A model generated the notes under the pieces. It made no database searches. It saw only the letters and a program-made list of their open reading frames with translations, and was not told where the DNA came from. DNA of 32,798 nt from Clostridiaceae bacterium (GTDB lineage Bacteria; Bacillota; Clostridia; Saccharofermentanales; Fastidiosipilaceae), in contig JAAYOA010000087.1 of the NCBI GenBank assembly GCA_012520525.1, forward strand, positions 1 through 32,798, given 5' to 3'. The position numbers were made by a program, and so were the translations under genes. How positions within the stretch are numbered: the first letter of the stretch is position 1; every line of letters begins with the position of its first letter. Positions 1 to 8,842 of the stretch are shown here, one piece after another.

Positions 1-894
1 ATAGCGAGCCGCCACACCTTCATCAGCGCCATTATAGCGAATGGAAACCGGCAGATACATGGCATTGCCAAGACCGTGGGGTACGTGTTTAGCGAAAATT
101 GTGCCGATGCTGTGTGCCATGGCATGGACCATACCTAATAGTGCGTTATTAAACGCGATACCAGCCATATTCTGGGCGTAGTGCATTTGTTCCCGAGCCT
201 TGAGGTCACCATTATAGGAGGCGACAATGTTGTCGGAAATCATCTTAATAGCTTCCGCCGCATAGGCGTCGGCAAAGGGTATGTTCAAGATCGAAACATA
301 AGCTTCGACTGCGTGGGTCATAGCATCCATACCGGTATTGGCAATTTGACTAGGCGGCAAATTCTTTACCAGGGCTGGGTCCAAGATGGCAATGTCGGGC
401 ATCAGCTGGGGATGGGCAACTGGGAATTTAATATGCTTTTCGGGGTTGGTAATGACGGCAAAATAAGTGACTTCGCTGCCCGTGCCTGAAGTGGAGGGAA
501 TCGCCACAAAGCGGGCTTTTTTACGCAGTACCGGGAAGTTTGTTCTTAAAGTCTCATATTTTGCTTCGGGATCTTCGTAGAACACCCACATGGCTTTGGT
601 AGCATCGATGGTGGACCCGCCACCCAAGGCGATAAGCCAGTCAGGTTCTTCATCTTGCAGGAATTTAGCGCCTTTAGCAACCGTCTGAACGGTGGGATCC
701 GATTCAATGCCACTGAATACAGCGACTTCCATACCGGCACCTTCAAGCAATTCGGTGACTTGATCTAAGAATCCTTGTTTTTTCATGGACGAACTGCCCG
801 TTGTGATGACGGCTTTCTTGCCTTGTAATGTTCCGAGAACAGACAGGGCATCTTCACCTGTGACGAGTTGGCCAGGATATAATAGTCTCTTCAT
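1..894 (-). CDS. Iron-containing alcohol dehydrogenase, C-terminus cut by window edge
   Basis: This is a group III (Fe-ADH) NAD(P)H-dependent alcohol/aldehyde oxidoreductase, the family of butanol, lactaldehyde and 1,3-propanediol dehydrogenases. 298 residues are present and the C-terminal ~80-90 lie beyond the left edge. The nucleotide-binding GGGS loop is at residues 91-94, followed by PSTSGTGSE at about 133-141. The four expected iron ligands are Asp190, His194, His261 (in AMAHSIG) and His273 (in HGLGNA), so the visible part looks catalytically intact. The ATG at 892-894 has GGAGA about 6 bases upstream; a second ATG four bases further up is out of frame. It is the last leftward gene behind the 2-oxoacid dehydrogenase genes, separated by 263 bp. 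It may reduce an aldehyde made by the pathway to regenerate NAD+ (inference). The exact substrate cannot be read from the sequence. Confidence 0.93.
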   Translation of the reverse strand, partial: MKRLLYPGQLVTGEDALSVLGTLQGKKAVITTGSSSMKKQGFLDQVTELLEGAGMEVAVFSGIESDPTVQTVAKGAKFLQDEEPDWLIALGGGSTIDATKAMWVFYEDPEAKYETLRTNFPVLRKKARFVAIPSTSGTGSEVTYFAVITNPEKHIKFPVAHPQLMPDIAILDPALVKNLPPSQIANTGMDAMTHAVEAYVSILNIPFADAYAAEAIKMISDNIVASYNGDLKAREQMHYAQNMAGIAFNNALLGMVHAMAHSIGTIFAKHVPHGLGNAMYLPVSIRYNGADEGVAARY

Positions 895-916
895 ACATGC
901 TCTCCTTACGAGTAGA

Positions 917-935
917 CAAAGGTGATATACCTTTG
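917..935. promoter_or_regulatory. 7-5-7 dyad just upstream of the alcohol dehydrogenase RBS
   Basis: CAAAGGT and ACCTTTG form a perfect inverted repeat around a 5-base centre, ending about 12 bases before the ribosome binding site of the leftward alcohol dehydrogenase. It could be a repressor operator or a small leader hairpin. No known regulator motif is recognised. Confidence 0.35.
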
Positions 936-1045
936 GTTGTGTCAGTGTAATTTTATTAAATATTTGCCATATAAATGGCGAGGTTCAACTGAAAAACAAG
1001 TTGCCTACAGTCAACGGCTGTACATTTGCGCTAATAGTGCGAGCA

Positions 1046-1081
1046 TACCCGCCCTCAGTCACATATTGCCAAAGGCGGGTA
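1046..1081. other. Inverted repeat between E1 and alcohol dehydrogenase genes
   Basis: TACCCGCC (1046-1053) and GGCGGGTA (1074-1081) can form an 8-bp GC-rich stem with a 20-base loop. There is no following T-tract on either strand. It is better read as an intercistronic processing or attenuation hairpin than a classical terminator. It lies about 75-110 bp after the E1 stop codon. Confidence 0.4.
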
Positions 1082-1157
1082 CATCCGCTGGAAGTGTTTG
1101 TAGACCGCTCTGTCATGTCACATTACAGGACAATTCAGTGCAGAATTATGGATTAAA

Positions 1158-3623
1158 TTAGACACCGAGTTCTGCTCTGCGCATTTTTTCAGCAACGGTG
1201 TAGTTATTGATCGGAGTGTATCCTTCGAGAGGCAAAAGTCTCTGATGGATGGCATCCAAGATCCAGTGTTTCTGCGGATAGTAGAACTTATCCAGATAGG
1301 CGAACGGCGAAATGACGTTCGGGGCGCCGACGACGACCGGCGGTGCATCCAAATATGTAAAGGCAAAGTCGGTCACGTTGCGGGCAATATCATTGGCGAA
1401 CGAGCCGCGCTCAACCCCATCGCAGACGATGGCCAAACGACCGGTCTTCTTGATGGATTCAACGAGTTTCTCATAGTTGAAAGGTACGAGCGAACGGGCG
1501 TCGATGACTTCCATCTGATAGCCATACTTCTCTTCGAGTTCTTTAGCTGCGTCCATAGCGATGTACAGGCTCGGACCAATGGTCAGAACGGTGACGTCGC
1601 TGCCTTCGCGCTTGACATCTGGCTCGCCGATCGGAATCTCATAGTATTCCTTCGGCACGCCTTCTTCATGGAAGAGTTCGCCGACGTCGTAGATACGCTG
1701 AGATTCAAAGTAGACAACCGGGTCAGTGCCGGACAGTGCAGCATTCATAATACCTTTGCAGTCATAAGGTGTAACTGGATAGACGACCTTCAAGCCAGGC
1801 ATATGGGTGCAGAGAGAACTCCAATCTTGTGCGTGTTGTGGACCGTATTTAGCACCGCAGGAGAGTCGCAGTACCACTGGCATCTTGAAAATGCCGGCAC
1901 ACATGCTCTGCCACTTAGGCAACTGATTAAATACAGCGTCCGCAGCGCGGGCCATAAAGTCGGTATACATTAACTCCGGAATGGCGCGACCGCCGGCCAT
2001 GCCATAACCAATTGCACAAGCGACGATCTGTTCTTCGGAGATCGGTGCGTTAAAGAGACGGTGATAAGGAAGAGCCTCTGTCATGCCGCGGTAAACACCA
2101 AAAGCGCCACCCCAGTCGCGATTTTCTTCACCTAAAGCGATCAGTGTAGGATCCTCATAGAATTTATCAAAGATAGCCTCAAAGATCGCGTCGCGGATAT
2201 TGAAAACTTTAAGTTTGGAAAGTTCTTTACCGTTCTCGTCGTAGCCGTAGCGGGCTTTCTTTTGGTTCATCTGCCAGCGAGGATTGTCTTCTTTTGCCAT
2301 CAATACTTCGGGTTCACCTTCTCCCATCTTGGGTTGGTGTCCGTGGGACAGCATGAGGTTTCTGATCTTGTTCGGATCATCAGCCAATGTATAGAGTGGC
2401 GAAATTTCGTCATTGATGGAGATCTTTAGGAGATTGCCGATACGTGCTTTGACGTCATCTTCGATCGAGACGAGTTCATTTTCATCAGCGAATTTGTGGT
2501 CAATCATGTTTGCCTTGTATTCGGTGATAGAATCTTGTTCGACCCAGAGATTAAATTCTTCTTCGGTACGATAAGACGATGCGTCTGTCGTAGAGTGACC
2601 TGATTGACGATAGGTTAAGACGTCTAACAGAACAGGACCGCGACCGTTGATCAGGAATTCTCTCTTTCTGCGGTGTGCGTCGATAACAGAGAATACATTC
2701 AGACCGTCAATGCGCTCGGTGTGCATCTGATCTGCATTGATACCTGCACCTAGGCGGGCCAGGACATCATAAGCCATCGTTTCACCGGCGGTCTGTCCGC
2801 CCATGGCGTAGAGATTGTTTTGGATACTGAACATCAGTGGTAGATTGCCGCGATATTCTTCGTCCCAAAGTTGGGTGAACTGTTGCATACCAGCGAAGTT
2901 CATGGCCTCAAATACAGGACCACAACCAGTTGCACCATCACCGATACTACAGACGACAATACCAGCTTGTTTTTGTAATTTTTTGTACAGAGCGAGACCT
3001 GTACTCATACCGGCAGAACCACCGACAATCGCGTTGTTTGGATAGATTCCAAAATCGGGGAATGCTAAGTGAGGCGCGCCGCCCAAACTCTTATGGAAAC
3101 CGTTTTCGCGACCAAAGGTCTCACACATAAATCCATAGAGGAAGAAGTTTTTGGCTAAATCTTTGACATCGGCCGAATCACAGTGTTTTTCAACCACTTT
3201 GAGCAGTGCAGGCCATTTTTCCATGATCTCCATCAGCTCTTTGTCGTCGCTGCGGCGAATTCTCCAGAATGCCTTTGCCATGACTTCACCGTGGGCGCGG
3301 TGAGCGCCGATATAAAAGTCATCTGTGGTCAGACTATAGCCAAGACCGGCGGCTAAAGCTTCCATACCAACTGACAAGTGGGCGGGACCGATGTAGGTAT
3401 ATTTTATACCTTGGTATTCTTTGACTGTACGGAGAGCATTCAGCATTGTTTCAAACTCACGATTCAATTGCATATCGTGATAGAGAATGAGCAGGTCTTC
3501 TTTGCTGAATTCACTGGCCGACTCTTTAAATGATTTGTCGTATTGGTTTACCGGAATATCTTTTAATTCTATAACTTGACTTTTCCGTAATACCTTGGGA
3601 TCTAGTATTTGACTTTTAGGCAT
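1158..3623 (-). CDS. Fused E1alpha-E1beta subunit of a 2-oxoacid dehydrogenase complex
   Basis: This TPP-dependent decarboxylase would oxidise a 2-oxoacid (pyruvate, branched-chain 2-oxoacid or acetoin-like) and acylate the lipoyl group of E2. It has 821 residues, with an E1alpha-like half (about 40-400) and an E1beta-like transketolase half (about 470-815) that are separate genes in most Gram-positive bacteria. The TPP motif starts with GDG at 228-230 and ends with NN at 269-270; the ~38-residue gap is longer than the usual 25-30. A further insertion of about 45 residues lies between HRAHGE (108-113) and FGRENG (170-175). GHSTTD matches the usual E1alpha phosphorylation-loop region, and GEEN plus GPQHAQDW mark the beta half. 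The ATG at 3621-3623 follows AAAGGA. E3 and E2 lie upstream in the same direction, so it is the E1 of that complex. The substrate is not determinable; the E1 fusion resembles annotated branched-chain-type enzymes. Confidence 0.9.
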   Translation of the reverse strand: MPKSQILDPKVLRKSQVIELKDIPVNQYDKSFKESASEFSKEDLLILYHDMQLNREFETMLNALRTVKEYQGIKYTYIGPAHLSVGMEALAAGLGYSLTTDDFYIGAHRAHGEVMAKAFWRIRRSDDKELMEIMEKWPALLKVVEKHCDSADVKDLAKNFFLYGFMCETFGRENGFHKSLGGAPHLAFPDFGIYPNNAIVGGSAGMSTGLALYKKLQKQAGIVVCSIGDGATGCGPVFEAMNFAGMQQFTQLWDEEYRGNLPLMFSIQNNLYAMGGQTAGETMAYDVLARLGAGINADQMHTERIDGLNVFSVIDAHRRKREFLINGRGPVLLDVLTYRQSGHSTTDASSYRTEEEFNLWVEQDSITEYKANMIDHKFADENELVSIEDDVKARIGNLLKISINDEISPLYTLADDPNKIRNLMLSHGHQPKMGEGEPEVLMAKEDNPRWQMNQKKARYGYDENGKELSKLKVFNIRDAIFEAIFDKFYEDPTLIALGEENRDWGGAFGVYRGMTEALPYHRLFNAPISEEQIVACAIGYGMAGGRAIPELMYTDFMARAADAVFNQLPKWQSMCAGIFKMPVVLRLSCGAKYGPQHAQDWSSLCTHMPGLKVVYPVTPYDCKGIMNAALSGTDPVVYFESQRIYDVGELFHEEGVPKEYYEIPIGEPDVKREGSDVTVLTIGPSLYIAMDAAKELEEKYGYQMEVIDARSLVPFNYEKLVESIKKTGRLAIVCDGVERGSFANDIARNVTDFAFTYLDAPPVVVGAPNVISPFAYLDKFYYPQKHWILDAIHQRLLPLEGYTPINNYTVAEKMRRAELGV

Positions 3624-3687
3624 TTTTGGGGTCCTTTCTTTCTTACGTTTATTTGTTGTTTGGTTCGCTGGACTTAATTTGTAATTC

Positions 3688-3753
3688 GGAATCGCACCCG
3701 GCTCGGTTGTCTGAACTGATATATGTCATTACAACCGATTGCCGGTTCGATCC
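3688..3753. other. Large imperfect hairpin between E3 and E1 genes
   Basis: An inner CGGTTGT/ACAACCG pair (3704-3710, 3731-3737), a CCGGC/GCCGG pair (3698-3702, 3741-3745) and an outer GGAATCG/CGATCC pair with one bulge (3688-3694, 3748-3753) nest into one stem with a 20-base loop. No T-tract follows. It sits in the 158-bp gap between E3 and E1 and could set differential mRNA stability or processing. Confidence 0.45.
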
Positions 3754-3781
3754 CTAGGAAGGTTTAATATGTAAAGATCAA

Positions 3782-5131
3782 TTAACGAATAATCTCTGCC
3801 ACAGTGGGGTGAGGGAAGATTACTTTCTTCGCCTGGTTGACCGTCATATTCTTCTCTACGAATGTTACAGCTGTGCTGACAATTTCGGAGGCTAGATTGC
3901 CCAGCATACCAAAGCCAAGAATGCGGTCGGTATTGGCATCGACGATCATATAAGCATCACCTGCAGTGTCCACATTTTCCACCATAAAGCGACCTGAAAA
4001 GACCATTGGCAGGGTGTGGCGAACCGGCTTATAACCAAGGCGCTCTGCCTCTTCTTCGGTGATGCCCACAGTAGCTACTTCGGGAGAAGTATAAATGACC
4101 GAAGGTACAGCATCGTAGTACATTCTGTCTCCCTTGCCAATGATGTTGTTGACAGCTACTTCGGTCTCCCGATAGGCCACATGAGCAAGGAGTATTTTGC
4201 CCGTTACGTCGCCGGCAGCATATACATTAGGCATATTGGTCTGCATGGATTCGTCGGTAACGATGGCTCCTCGCTCGGTCAAGACGCCAATCGTGTCAAG
4301 ACCGATGTCTGCACAAGACGCCCGTCTGCCGACGGACAACAATACTTTTTCCGCTTTTAATGTTTCAGTTTTACCATCTCGGTCGTAGACCACTTCCCCA
4401 TCGGCAATTTTTGTGACGGTGGCATCGGTAATGATTGTGATACCTTGCTTCGTCAGCTGTTTTTCCAGATCTTTAGCAATCTTGCTATCGATGGGTCCGC
4501 CGATCTGAGAGAGCATCTCCACAACGGTAACCTGGCTGCCTAGGAGAGCGAATGCGTGGGCCATTTCCAACCCGATGACACCGCCGCCGACGACGACAAA
4601 TTGCTCGGGAATCTGAGTTAAATCCAGAACTTCTCTGTTGCTGAGTACGAAGCCACTGTCGATGCCTTCGCGGACGCCGTCGATGGGCGGCACAATGGCT
4701 TCGGAACCGCTGGCAATCAGTAGGTAACTCGCTAGATCGGATTCGCCATCACATTCCACCCTATATCTGCCGTCGGCAGCCCGACCGTTGATAACGGCCT
4801 TGCCGATTTTGATGTCTACTTTAAGTTTTTTGAGGGTAAAGCCGACGCCGCCGGTCAAGGTTTTAACCACCTTATTTTTGCGTTTGACGATTGTTTCAAG
4901 GTCAACCTCGACGGAACCGACTTTGATGCCGCAGGCTTCGCCATTTCTGGCGTCGTGGACCAAGTGGGCGGCGTGCAACAAGTTCTTGGACGGGATGCAA
5001 CCTTCGTTGAGGCAGACACCGCCAATTTCACGTTTTTCAAATATTTTTACTTTGAGGCCGGCTTCGGCAGCGCGCTGAGCGCCGAGATAACCCGCCGGTC
5101 CTCCGCCAATTACAATCAGATCATAGTCCAT
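3782..5131 (-). CDS. lpdA: Dihydrolipoyl dehydrogenase (E3)
   Basis: This FAD flavoprotein reoxidises the dihydrolipoyl group of E2 with NAD+. It has 449 residues, slightly short for the family, and no N-terminal lipoyl domain. The FAD dinucleotide motif GGGPAG is at residues 9-14. The redox disulfide is in GGVCLNEGCIPSK (Cys40, Cys45). A second GGGVIGLE motif near residue 182 binds NAD, and AAGDVTG is the C-terminal FAD motif. The catalytic His-Glu pair is His441-Glu446 in HPTVAE at the C-terminus. The ATG lies 4 bp after the E2 stop, with its Shine-Dalgarno inside the E2 gene, so translation is probably coupled. Identity as a disulfide oxidoreductase is certain, and context fixes the E3 role. 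Confidence 0.95.
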   Translation of the reverse strand: MDYDLIVIGGGPAGYLGAQRAAEAGLKVKIFEKREIGGVCLNEGCIPSKNLLHAAHLVHDARNGEACGIKVGSVEVDLETIVKRKNKVVKTLTGGVGFTLKKLKVDIKIGKAVINGRAADGRYRVECDGESDLASYLLIASGSEAIVPPIDGVREGIDSGFVLSNREVLDLTQIPEQFVVVGGGVIGLEMAHAFALLGSQVTVVEMLSQIGGPIDSKIAKDLEKQLTKQGITIITDATVTKIADGEVVYDRDGKTETLKAEKVLLSVGRRASCADIGLDTIGVLTERGAIVTDESMQTNMPNVYAAGDVTGKILLAHVAYRETEVAVNNIIGKGDRMYYDAVPSVIYTSPEVATVGITEEEAERLGYKPVRHTLPMVFSGRFMVENVDTAGDAYMIVDANTDRILGFGMLGNLASEIVSTAVTFVEKNMTVNQAKKVIFPHPTVAEIIR

Positions 5132-5135
5132 GTCA

Positions 5136-6473
5136 TCACCCCTTCGCCAAGAGTTCGGTGAAGTTCTCGAGGTAGTAGCAAATCATGGCCATGAATTTAC
5201 CCGATGGCGTACCATCCGAGACGCGGTGGTCAATGGTCAGGGCCAGCGGCATAGCTTTATAAAGCTCAATGCCACCATCTTTGCTTTCGCGGACGCGGTA
5301 GTCGATACGGCAGATGCCAACGATGGCTACCTGAGGCGGATTTACGATGGGAATGAAAGTTTCCGCCGCCGCGTTACCCATGTTGGAAACGGTGATCGAA
5401 GCACCTTGGAGCAAGGCTGGGTCGATATTGCCGTCGCGACACTGACCGGACAGCCGTTTGATTTCTTGAGAAAGCTCACCGAGAGTCAATAGATCAGCGT
5501 TTCTGACCACTGGAACGAGCAGACCTTTAGGTGTATCAACGGCCACACCCAATTGAACGTGATCAAATTCGCGAACGATATATGTATCTTTAATAATATG
5601 AGCATTAAAGAATGGGAAGTCTTTGACGACCCGAGTAACCGCGTAATAGACCATATCGCCCAAGCCAATGCCTTGGATAACGGGGTCATTAGATGCCTTA
5701 AATTTCTTACGCAGGGCTAAAATACCGGTGGCGTCGAAAGAGGTGGTCATGCTTGCCTGTGCCATCTCGTTGGTCGCAGCCAAGAGATTGTCTGCAATGG
5801 CTCTGCGAGCAGGTGACATTTTGCGATCTTGATAAGTAACATCGACAGCCTTAACGATCTGATCTGCCCGTGTAGGTGCAGGAACAGCTTGTGCCGCTGG
5901 CGCTGGTTTAGTGGCTACCTCTGCCGCCGGAGCTTGACCCGCTTTGTCGAGGGATGCCATGACATCACGTTCAATGATGATACCGTCGGGACCTGTCATT
6001 TGTGTCACTAAACTCAAGTCCAAACCGGACCGCTCAGCTAGTGCGCGGGCTCTCGGGGAAGCCGGGATGTGTCCGCCTGCCACTGGGGCAGCGCCTTGGG
6101 ATTCGGTACCCAGCATGGACTGTAGGCTTTCGGGCGTTAAAGCTTGGTCTGCTACAGGTGCAGCAGCTGAAGTTTCCGCCGGAGCTGCTTCTACTGCGGC
6201 GACGGGAGCAGCCCCGCCTTCGGGAACATATTCTTCGCCCGGTTCACCGACGACAATCGCTGGTGTTTGGACGGGAACTTCATCTCCTTCTTCGATCAAG
6301 ATGGCTAAGACTGTACCGGCGACTTCAGATGCTACATCGTAGGTCGCTTTGCCGTTCTCGATCGAAAATAAAGTGTCGCCTATTTCGACAGTGTCCCCGA
6401 CCTTGACACTATATGAGGCGACAATCGCCGATTCCTCAGATAGTCCGATCATCGGAACTTTAATAATTTCCAT
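5136..6473 (-). CDS. Dihydrolipoamide acyltransferase (E2)
   Basis: This is the core acyltransferase of the complex, moving the acyl group from lipoamide to CoA. It has 445 residues. The N-terminal lipoyl domain (about 1-78) has its likely lipoylated Lys42 in ENGKA rather than the common ETDKA. An Ala/Pro/Glu-rich linker covers about 80-135. The peripheral subunit-binding domain at about 138-172 begins ASPRARALAERSG. A second flexible linker precedes the catalytic domain (about 205-445), which has active-site His416 and Asp420 in DHRVSDG. One lipoyl domain is present. The ATG at 6471-6473 follows AGGAG, 9 bp after the end of the oxidoreductase gene. Whether it is acetyl-, acetoin- or branched-chain-specific cannot be decided by eye. 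Confidence 0.93.
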   Translation of the reverse strand: MEIIKVPMIGLSEESAIVASYSVKVGDTVEIGDTLFSIENGKATYDVASEVAGTVLAILIEEGDEVPVQTPAIVVGEPGEEYVPEGGAAPVAAVEAAPAETSAAAPVADQALTPESLQSMLGTESQGAAPVAGGHIPASPRARALAERSGLDLSLVTQMTGPDGIIIERDVMASLDKAGQAPAAEVATKPAPAAQAVPAPTRADQIVKAVDVTYQDRKMSPARRAIADNLLAATNEMAQASMTTSFDATGILALRKKFKASNDPVIQGIGLGDMVYYAVTRVVKDFPFFNAHIIKDTYIVREFDHVQLGVAVDTPKGLLVPVVRNADLLTLGELSQEIKRLSGQCRDGNIDPALLQGASITVSNMGNAAAETFIPIVNPPQVAIVGICRIDYRVRESKDGGIELYKAMPLALTIDHRVSDGTPSGKFMAMICYYLENFTELLAKG

Positions 6474-6482
6474 GTTTTTCTC

Positions 6483-8450
6483 CTATTCTTGTGTTATACG
6501 CCAGACACTTTCGTAGGCATCTCGTGTGGCTGAGGCAATCGTGCCGCCACGACGGGCATCGCCCACTGTGTATACCGCTTTTATACCTTCACCCTCGTAA
6601 TCCGAAGGGTTAATCTCGCCACGAATTCCCATCGCAATGATGACCAGATCGGCGTCGATGTGAATTTCTTCGCCTTCATGGACACAATTGATGCCTTTTT
6701 GGTCAAAGGAAACAACGCGGTGATTGAGCAGAGCCTCGGAACCTCGCCCCACAATGCGCTTAACCAGAACGCCGCTGATCATCGGCGAGACAGTTCCGCC
6801 AAAGGAGGACAGCATCTCTACGATGGTGACGTGATTGCCCTTGCCTTCCTGGGTTAACTCATCGCCTAATTCCAGACCAGTCACGCCACCACCAATGATG
6901 GCAATTTTCTGATTGTTAATGTCTGCACAGTGGTCGATGACGTCATTCCAAAGCTTTACGTTGGGATGGTCGTTCTCGAGGAATGCTTGGGGCGCGATGG
7001 GCACGCCGCCGCAAGCCAAGAAAACTCTCTCGGGCTTGTAGGACTTGACAACTTCAGGTGTCCCATCCACACCCGTTTCAATTTTAACACCGGCATTCTT
7101 TGCCTGTCTTACTAATACATCTTTATATTCTTCTATGAGATATTTTTCATCACTGATGGAAGCAGCTTTTAGAGTGCCTCCCAGTGCTTCATTCTTTTCT
7201 AAAACAGTGACGTCATAGCCTTCGTGAACAAGCAATTTCGCCGCAGTTAAACCGGCCGGACCGGCACCGACAACGACGGCTTTCGGACCATTCTCTATTT
7301 TTACTGCTGTACTCTTCTTGGTCAGATTGGCAAACTGTTTCTCTCTGCCTACCCGAGGATTGACGGCACACTTGACGCATCTGCCGCCGGTATATTCATT
7401 CAGGCAATGCATACAGCCTATACAAGGAATGATGTCGTCACTTTGTTTTTTCTTTGCTTTATTGACCCAGTCGGGATCTGCCACCAGTGCCCTTGCTAAA
7501 CCGACAAAATCCGAAACCCCTTCTTGTAACAGAGATTCAGCAAATGCCGGGTGCTTGACGGTGTTAACCGCTATGACCGGGATATTGACCGCTTCTTTTA
7601 TAGTCTTGCCTAAATGCTTCTTCCAACCTTCCGGATAGAAATAAGGCTCCATAAATTTATAAGTAAAAGCGTAAGTTGCGTTGCTGACGTTAATCGCATC
7701 GGCACCCGCTTTTTCAAAACGCTGTGCCATTTGGGTAGTTTCATCTAATTGCAGACCACCTTCGATGTATTCCTCGCCGCTGATGCGCACCGAAATACCA
7801 AACTTAGGACCACAATATTGACGAATGCCACCAATAATTTGTTCGACAATCTTGGCACGATTCTCCAAGCTGCCGCCGTAGGCATCCGTCCGTTTATTTG
7901 TTGCTGGACTTAAAAATTGATTTAAAAGATAACCATGGGCCGCGTGTACTTCAACGCCGTCGGCACCTGCGGTTTTGGCTAATACTGCCGATGTAACAAA
8001 TTTTTTGATCATGCCACCGATTTCTTTAAGCGTCATTTCCCGCGGTTTTTCTTGAATCAGTGGGCAGGGAATTGCTGACGGGGCAATGAGTTCACCAGCA
8101 GGTTGCAAACTACTTTTAGTTTGACGACCCGGATGGTGAAGTTGAACAAAGAATTTAGCTCCATATTGATGAATAGCTGTAGCTAATTTTTCGATATCAG
8201 CTAAATGTCTGGGATTGTTGAGCGCTATTTGACGAGGTGAACTAACACCCGTCTGAGAATCCACCTGACAATACTCGGTGATAATTAGACCTACTCCACC
8301 TCTCGCACGAGCGGAGTAAAATTCAATAGAATCTTCGGATACTGTGGAGTCCGCTGCCGCCAGTCCGTTACCCATGGCGGTCATTACTGTACGATTGCGA
8401 ATAGGCACCGCGCCGATCTGGCCGGGCGTGAATAATTTCATATCATTCAT
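6483..8450 (-). CDS. OYE-family FMN/FeS/FAD oxidoreductase (2-enoate or 2,4-dienoyl-CoA reductase type)
   Basis: This enzyme would reduce an activated C=C bond with NAD(P)H, as in the FadH, BaiCD/BaiH and clostridial enoate reductase family. It has 655 residues. The FMN TIM barrel (about 1-340) carries HHPGR (105-109) and HAAHGYLLNQFLSP with the likely proton donor Tyr174. The FeS cluster cysteines are Cys343, Cys346, Cys349 and Cys361; extra Cys358 lies between the last two. FadH has x3 between the second and third Cys, while here it is x2. A GAGPAG motif (395-400) starts the FAD domain, and GGGVTGLE marks the NAD(P)H domain. The ATG at 8448-8450 has AAGGAGAG upstream. It is the first gene of the leftward unit that continues into E2-E3-E1. 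The substrate is unknown, and position suggests it acts on an enoate or enoyl-CoA from this locus (inference). Confidence 0.88.
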   Translation of the reverse strand: MNDMKLFTPGQIGAVPIRNRTVMTAMGNGLAAADSTVSEDSIEFYSARARGGVGLIITEYCQVDSQTGVSSPRQIALNNPRHLADIEKLATAIHQYGAKFFVQLHHPGRQTKSSLQPAGELIAPSAIPCPLIQEKPREMTLKEIGGMIKKFVTSAVLAKTAGADGVEVHAAHGYLLNQFLSPATNKRTDAYGGSLENRAKIVEQIIGGIRQYCGPKFGISVRISGEEYIEGGLQLDETTQMAQRFEKAGADAINVSNATYAFTYKFMEPYFYPEGWKKHLGKTIKEAVNIPVIAVNTVKHPAFAESLLQEGVSDFVGLARALVADPDWVNKAKKKQSDDIIPCIGCMHCLNEYTGGRCVKCAVNPRVGREKQFANLTKKSTAVKIENGPKAVVVGAGPAGLTAAKLLVHEGYDVTVLEKNEALGGTLKAASISDEKYLIEEYKDVLVRQAKNAGVKIETGVDGTPEVVKSYKPERVFLACGGVPIAPQAFLENDHPNVKLWNDVIDHCADINNQKIAIIGGGVTGLELGDELTQEGKGNHVTIVEMLSSFGGTVSPMISGVLVKRIVGRGSEALLNHRVVSFDQKGINCVHEGEEIHIDADLVIIAMGIRGEINPSDYEGEGIKAVYTVGDARRGGTIASATRDAYESVWRITQE

Positions 8451-8842
8451 GCTTTTGCTCTCCTTTTTTATACATCAGCCAGGGTAGAAAAGACTGATTG
8501 AACGTATAAAGACAACAAATAGCTTGAATCAACTCGTCAAATTAATCATACCAACCTGCAGTCAATTATCATATGGTCTAACGGTATAAGATAAAATATG
8601 TCACTTGTACTCTCGTCACATTCATTCCCCGTCTTATTGCATGAAGATTAGGCTCACCGGCTAAAGTTCTCTGTGAAGTATTGACATATATTTGTTAATC
8701 TGACACACTACACTCACACATAATTTAATTGAGTTTGATTGAGTTGTTCTGACAGTAAATTAATTTTATCCACCGTTTATTTATAAAAATCTATAAATTT
8801 ATTTATTTTTCTATTTTTCACATTTACTGAAAGGAACATAAA
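8451..8842. other. Divergent intergenic promoter region (392 bp)
   Basis: AT-rich spacer between the leftward oxidoreductase and rightward SDR genes, so it must hold the promoters for both. It contains a candidate leftward promoter (8504-8532), a TTGACA at 8681-8686 without a good -10, and an 8-bp direct repeat ATTGAGTT at 8728-8735 and 8738-8745 with a 10-bp period. No ORF with an acceptable start and RBS is seen. Confidence 0.5.
8504..8532 (-). promoter_or_regulatory. Candidate promoter for the oxidoreductase-E2-E3-E1 unit
   Basis: On the minus strand TTGATT (8527-8532) and TTATAC (8504-8509) are spaced by exactly 17 bases, giving a start near 8497 and a leader of about 45 bases before the oxidoreductase ATG. 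The match to sigma-A consensus is moderate. Confidence 0.35.

Noticed and set aside
1245-1973. 242-codon plus-strand reading frame opposite E1
   Set aside because: It lies wholly inside the E1 coding strand complement, has no family motif and no good RBS; it reflects codon bias of E1.
3740-3756. GGTTCGATCCC resembling a tRNA T-arm
   Set aside because: The flanks cannot form a five-base-pair T-stem, and no acceptor, D- or anticodon arm is found on either strand.
5829-6406. Long plus-strand reading frames opposite the E2 linker
   Set aside because: They are antisense shadows of the Ala/Pro-rich E2 linker, overlap one another in different frames and lack a ribosome binding site.
8681-8709. TTGACA as a promoter for the SDR gene
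   Set aside because: At 16-18 bases downstream there is no acceptable -10 hexamer (CACACT/ACACTA), so the site alone was not called.
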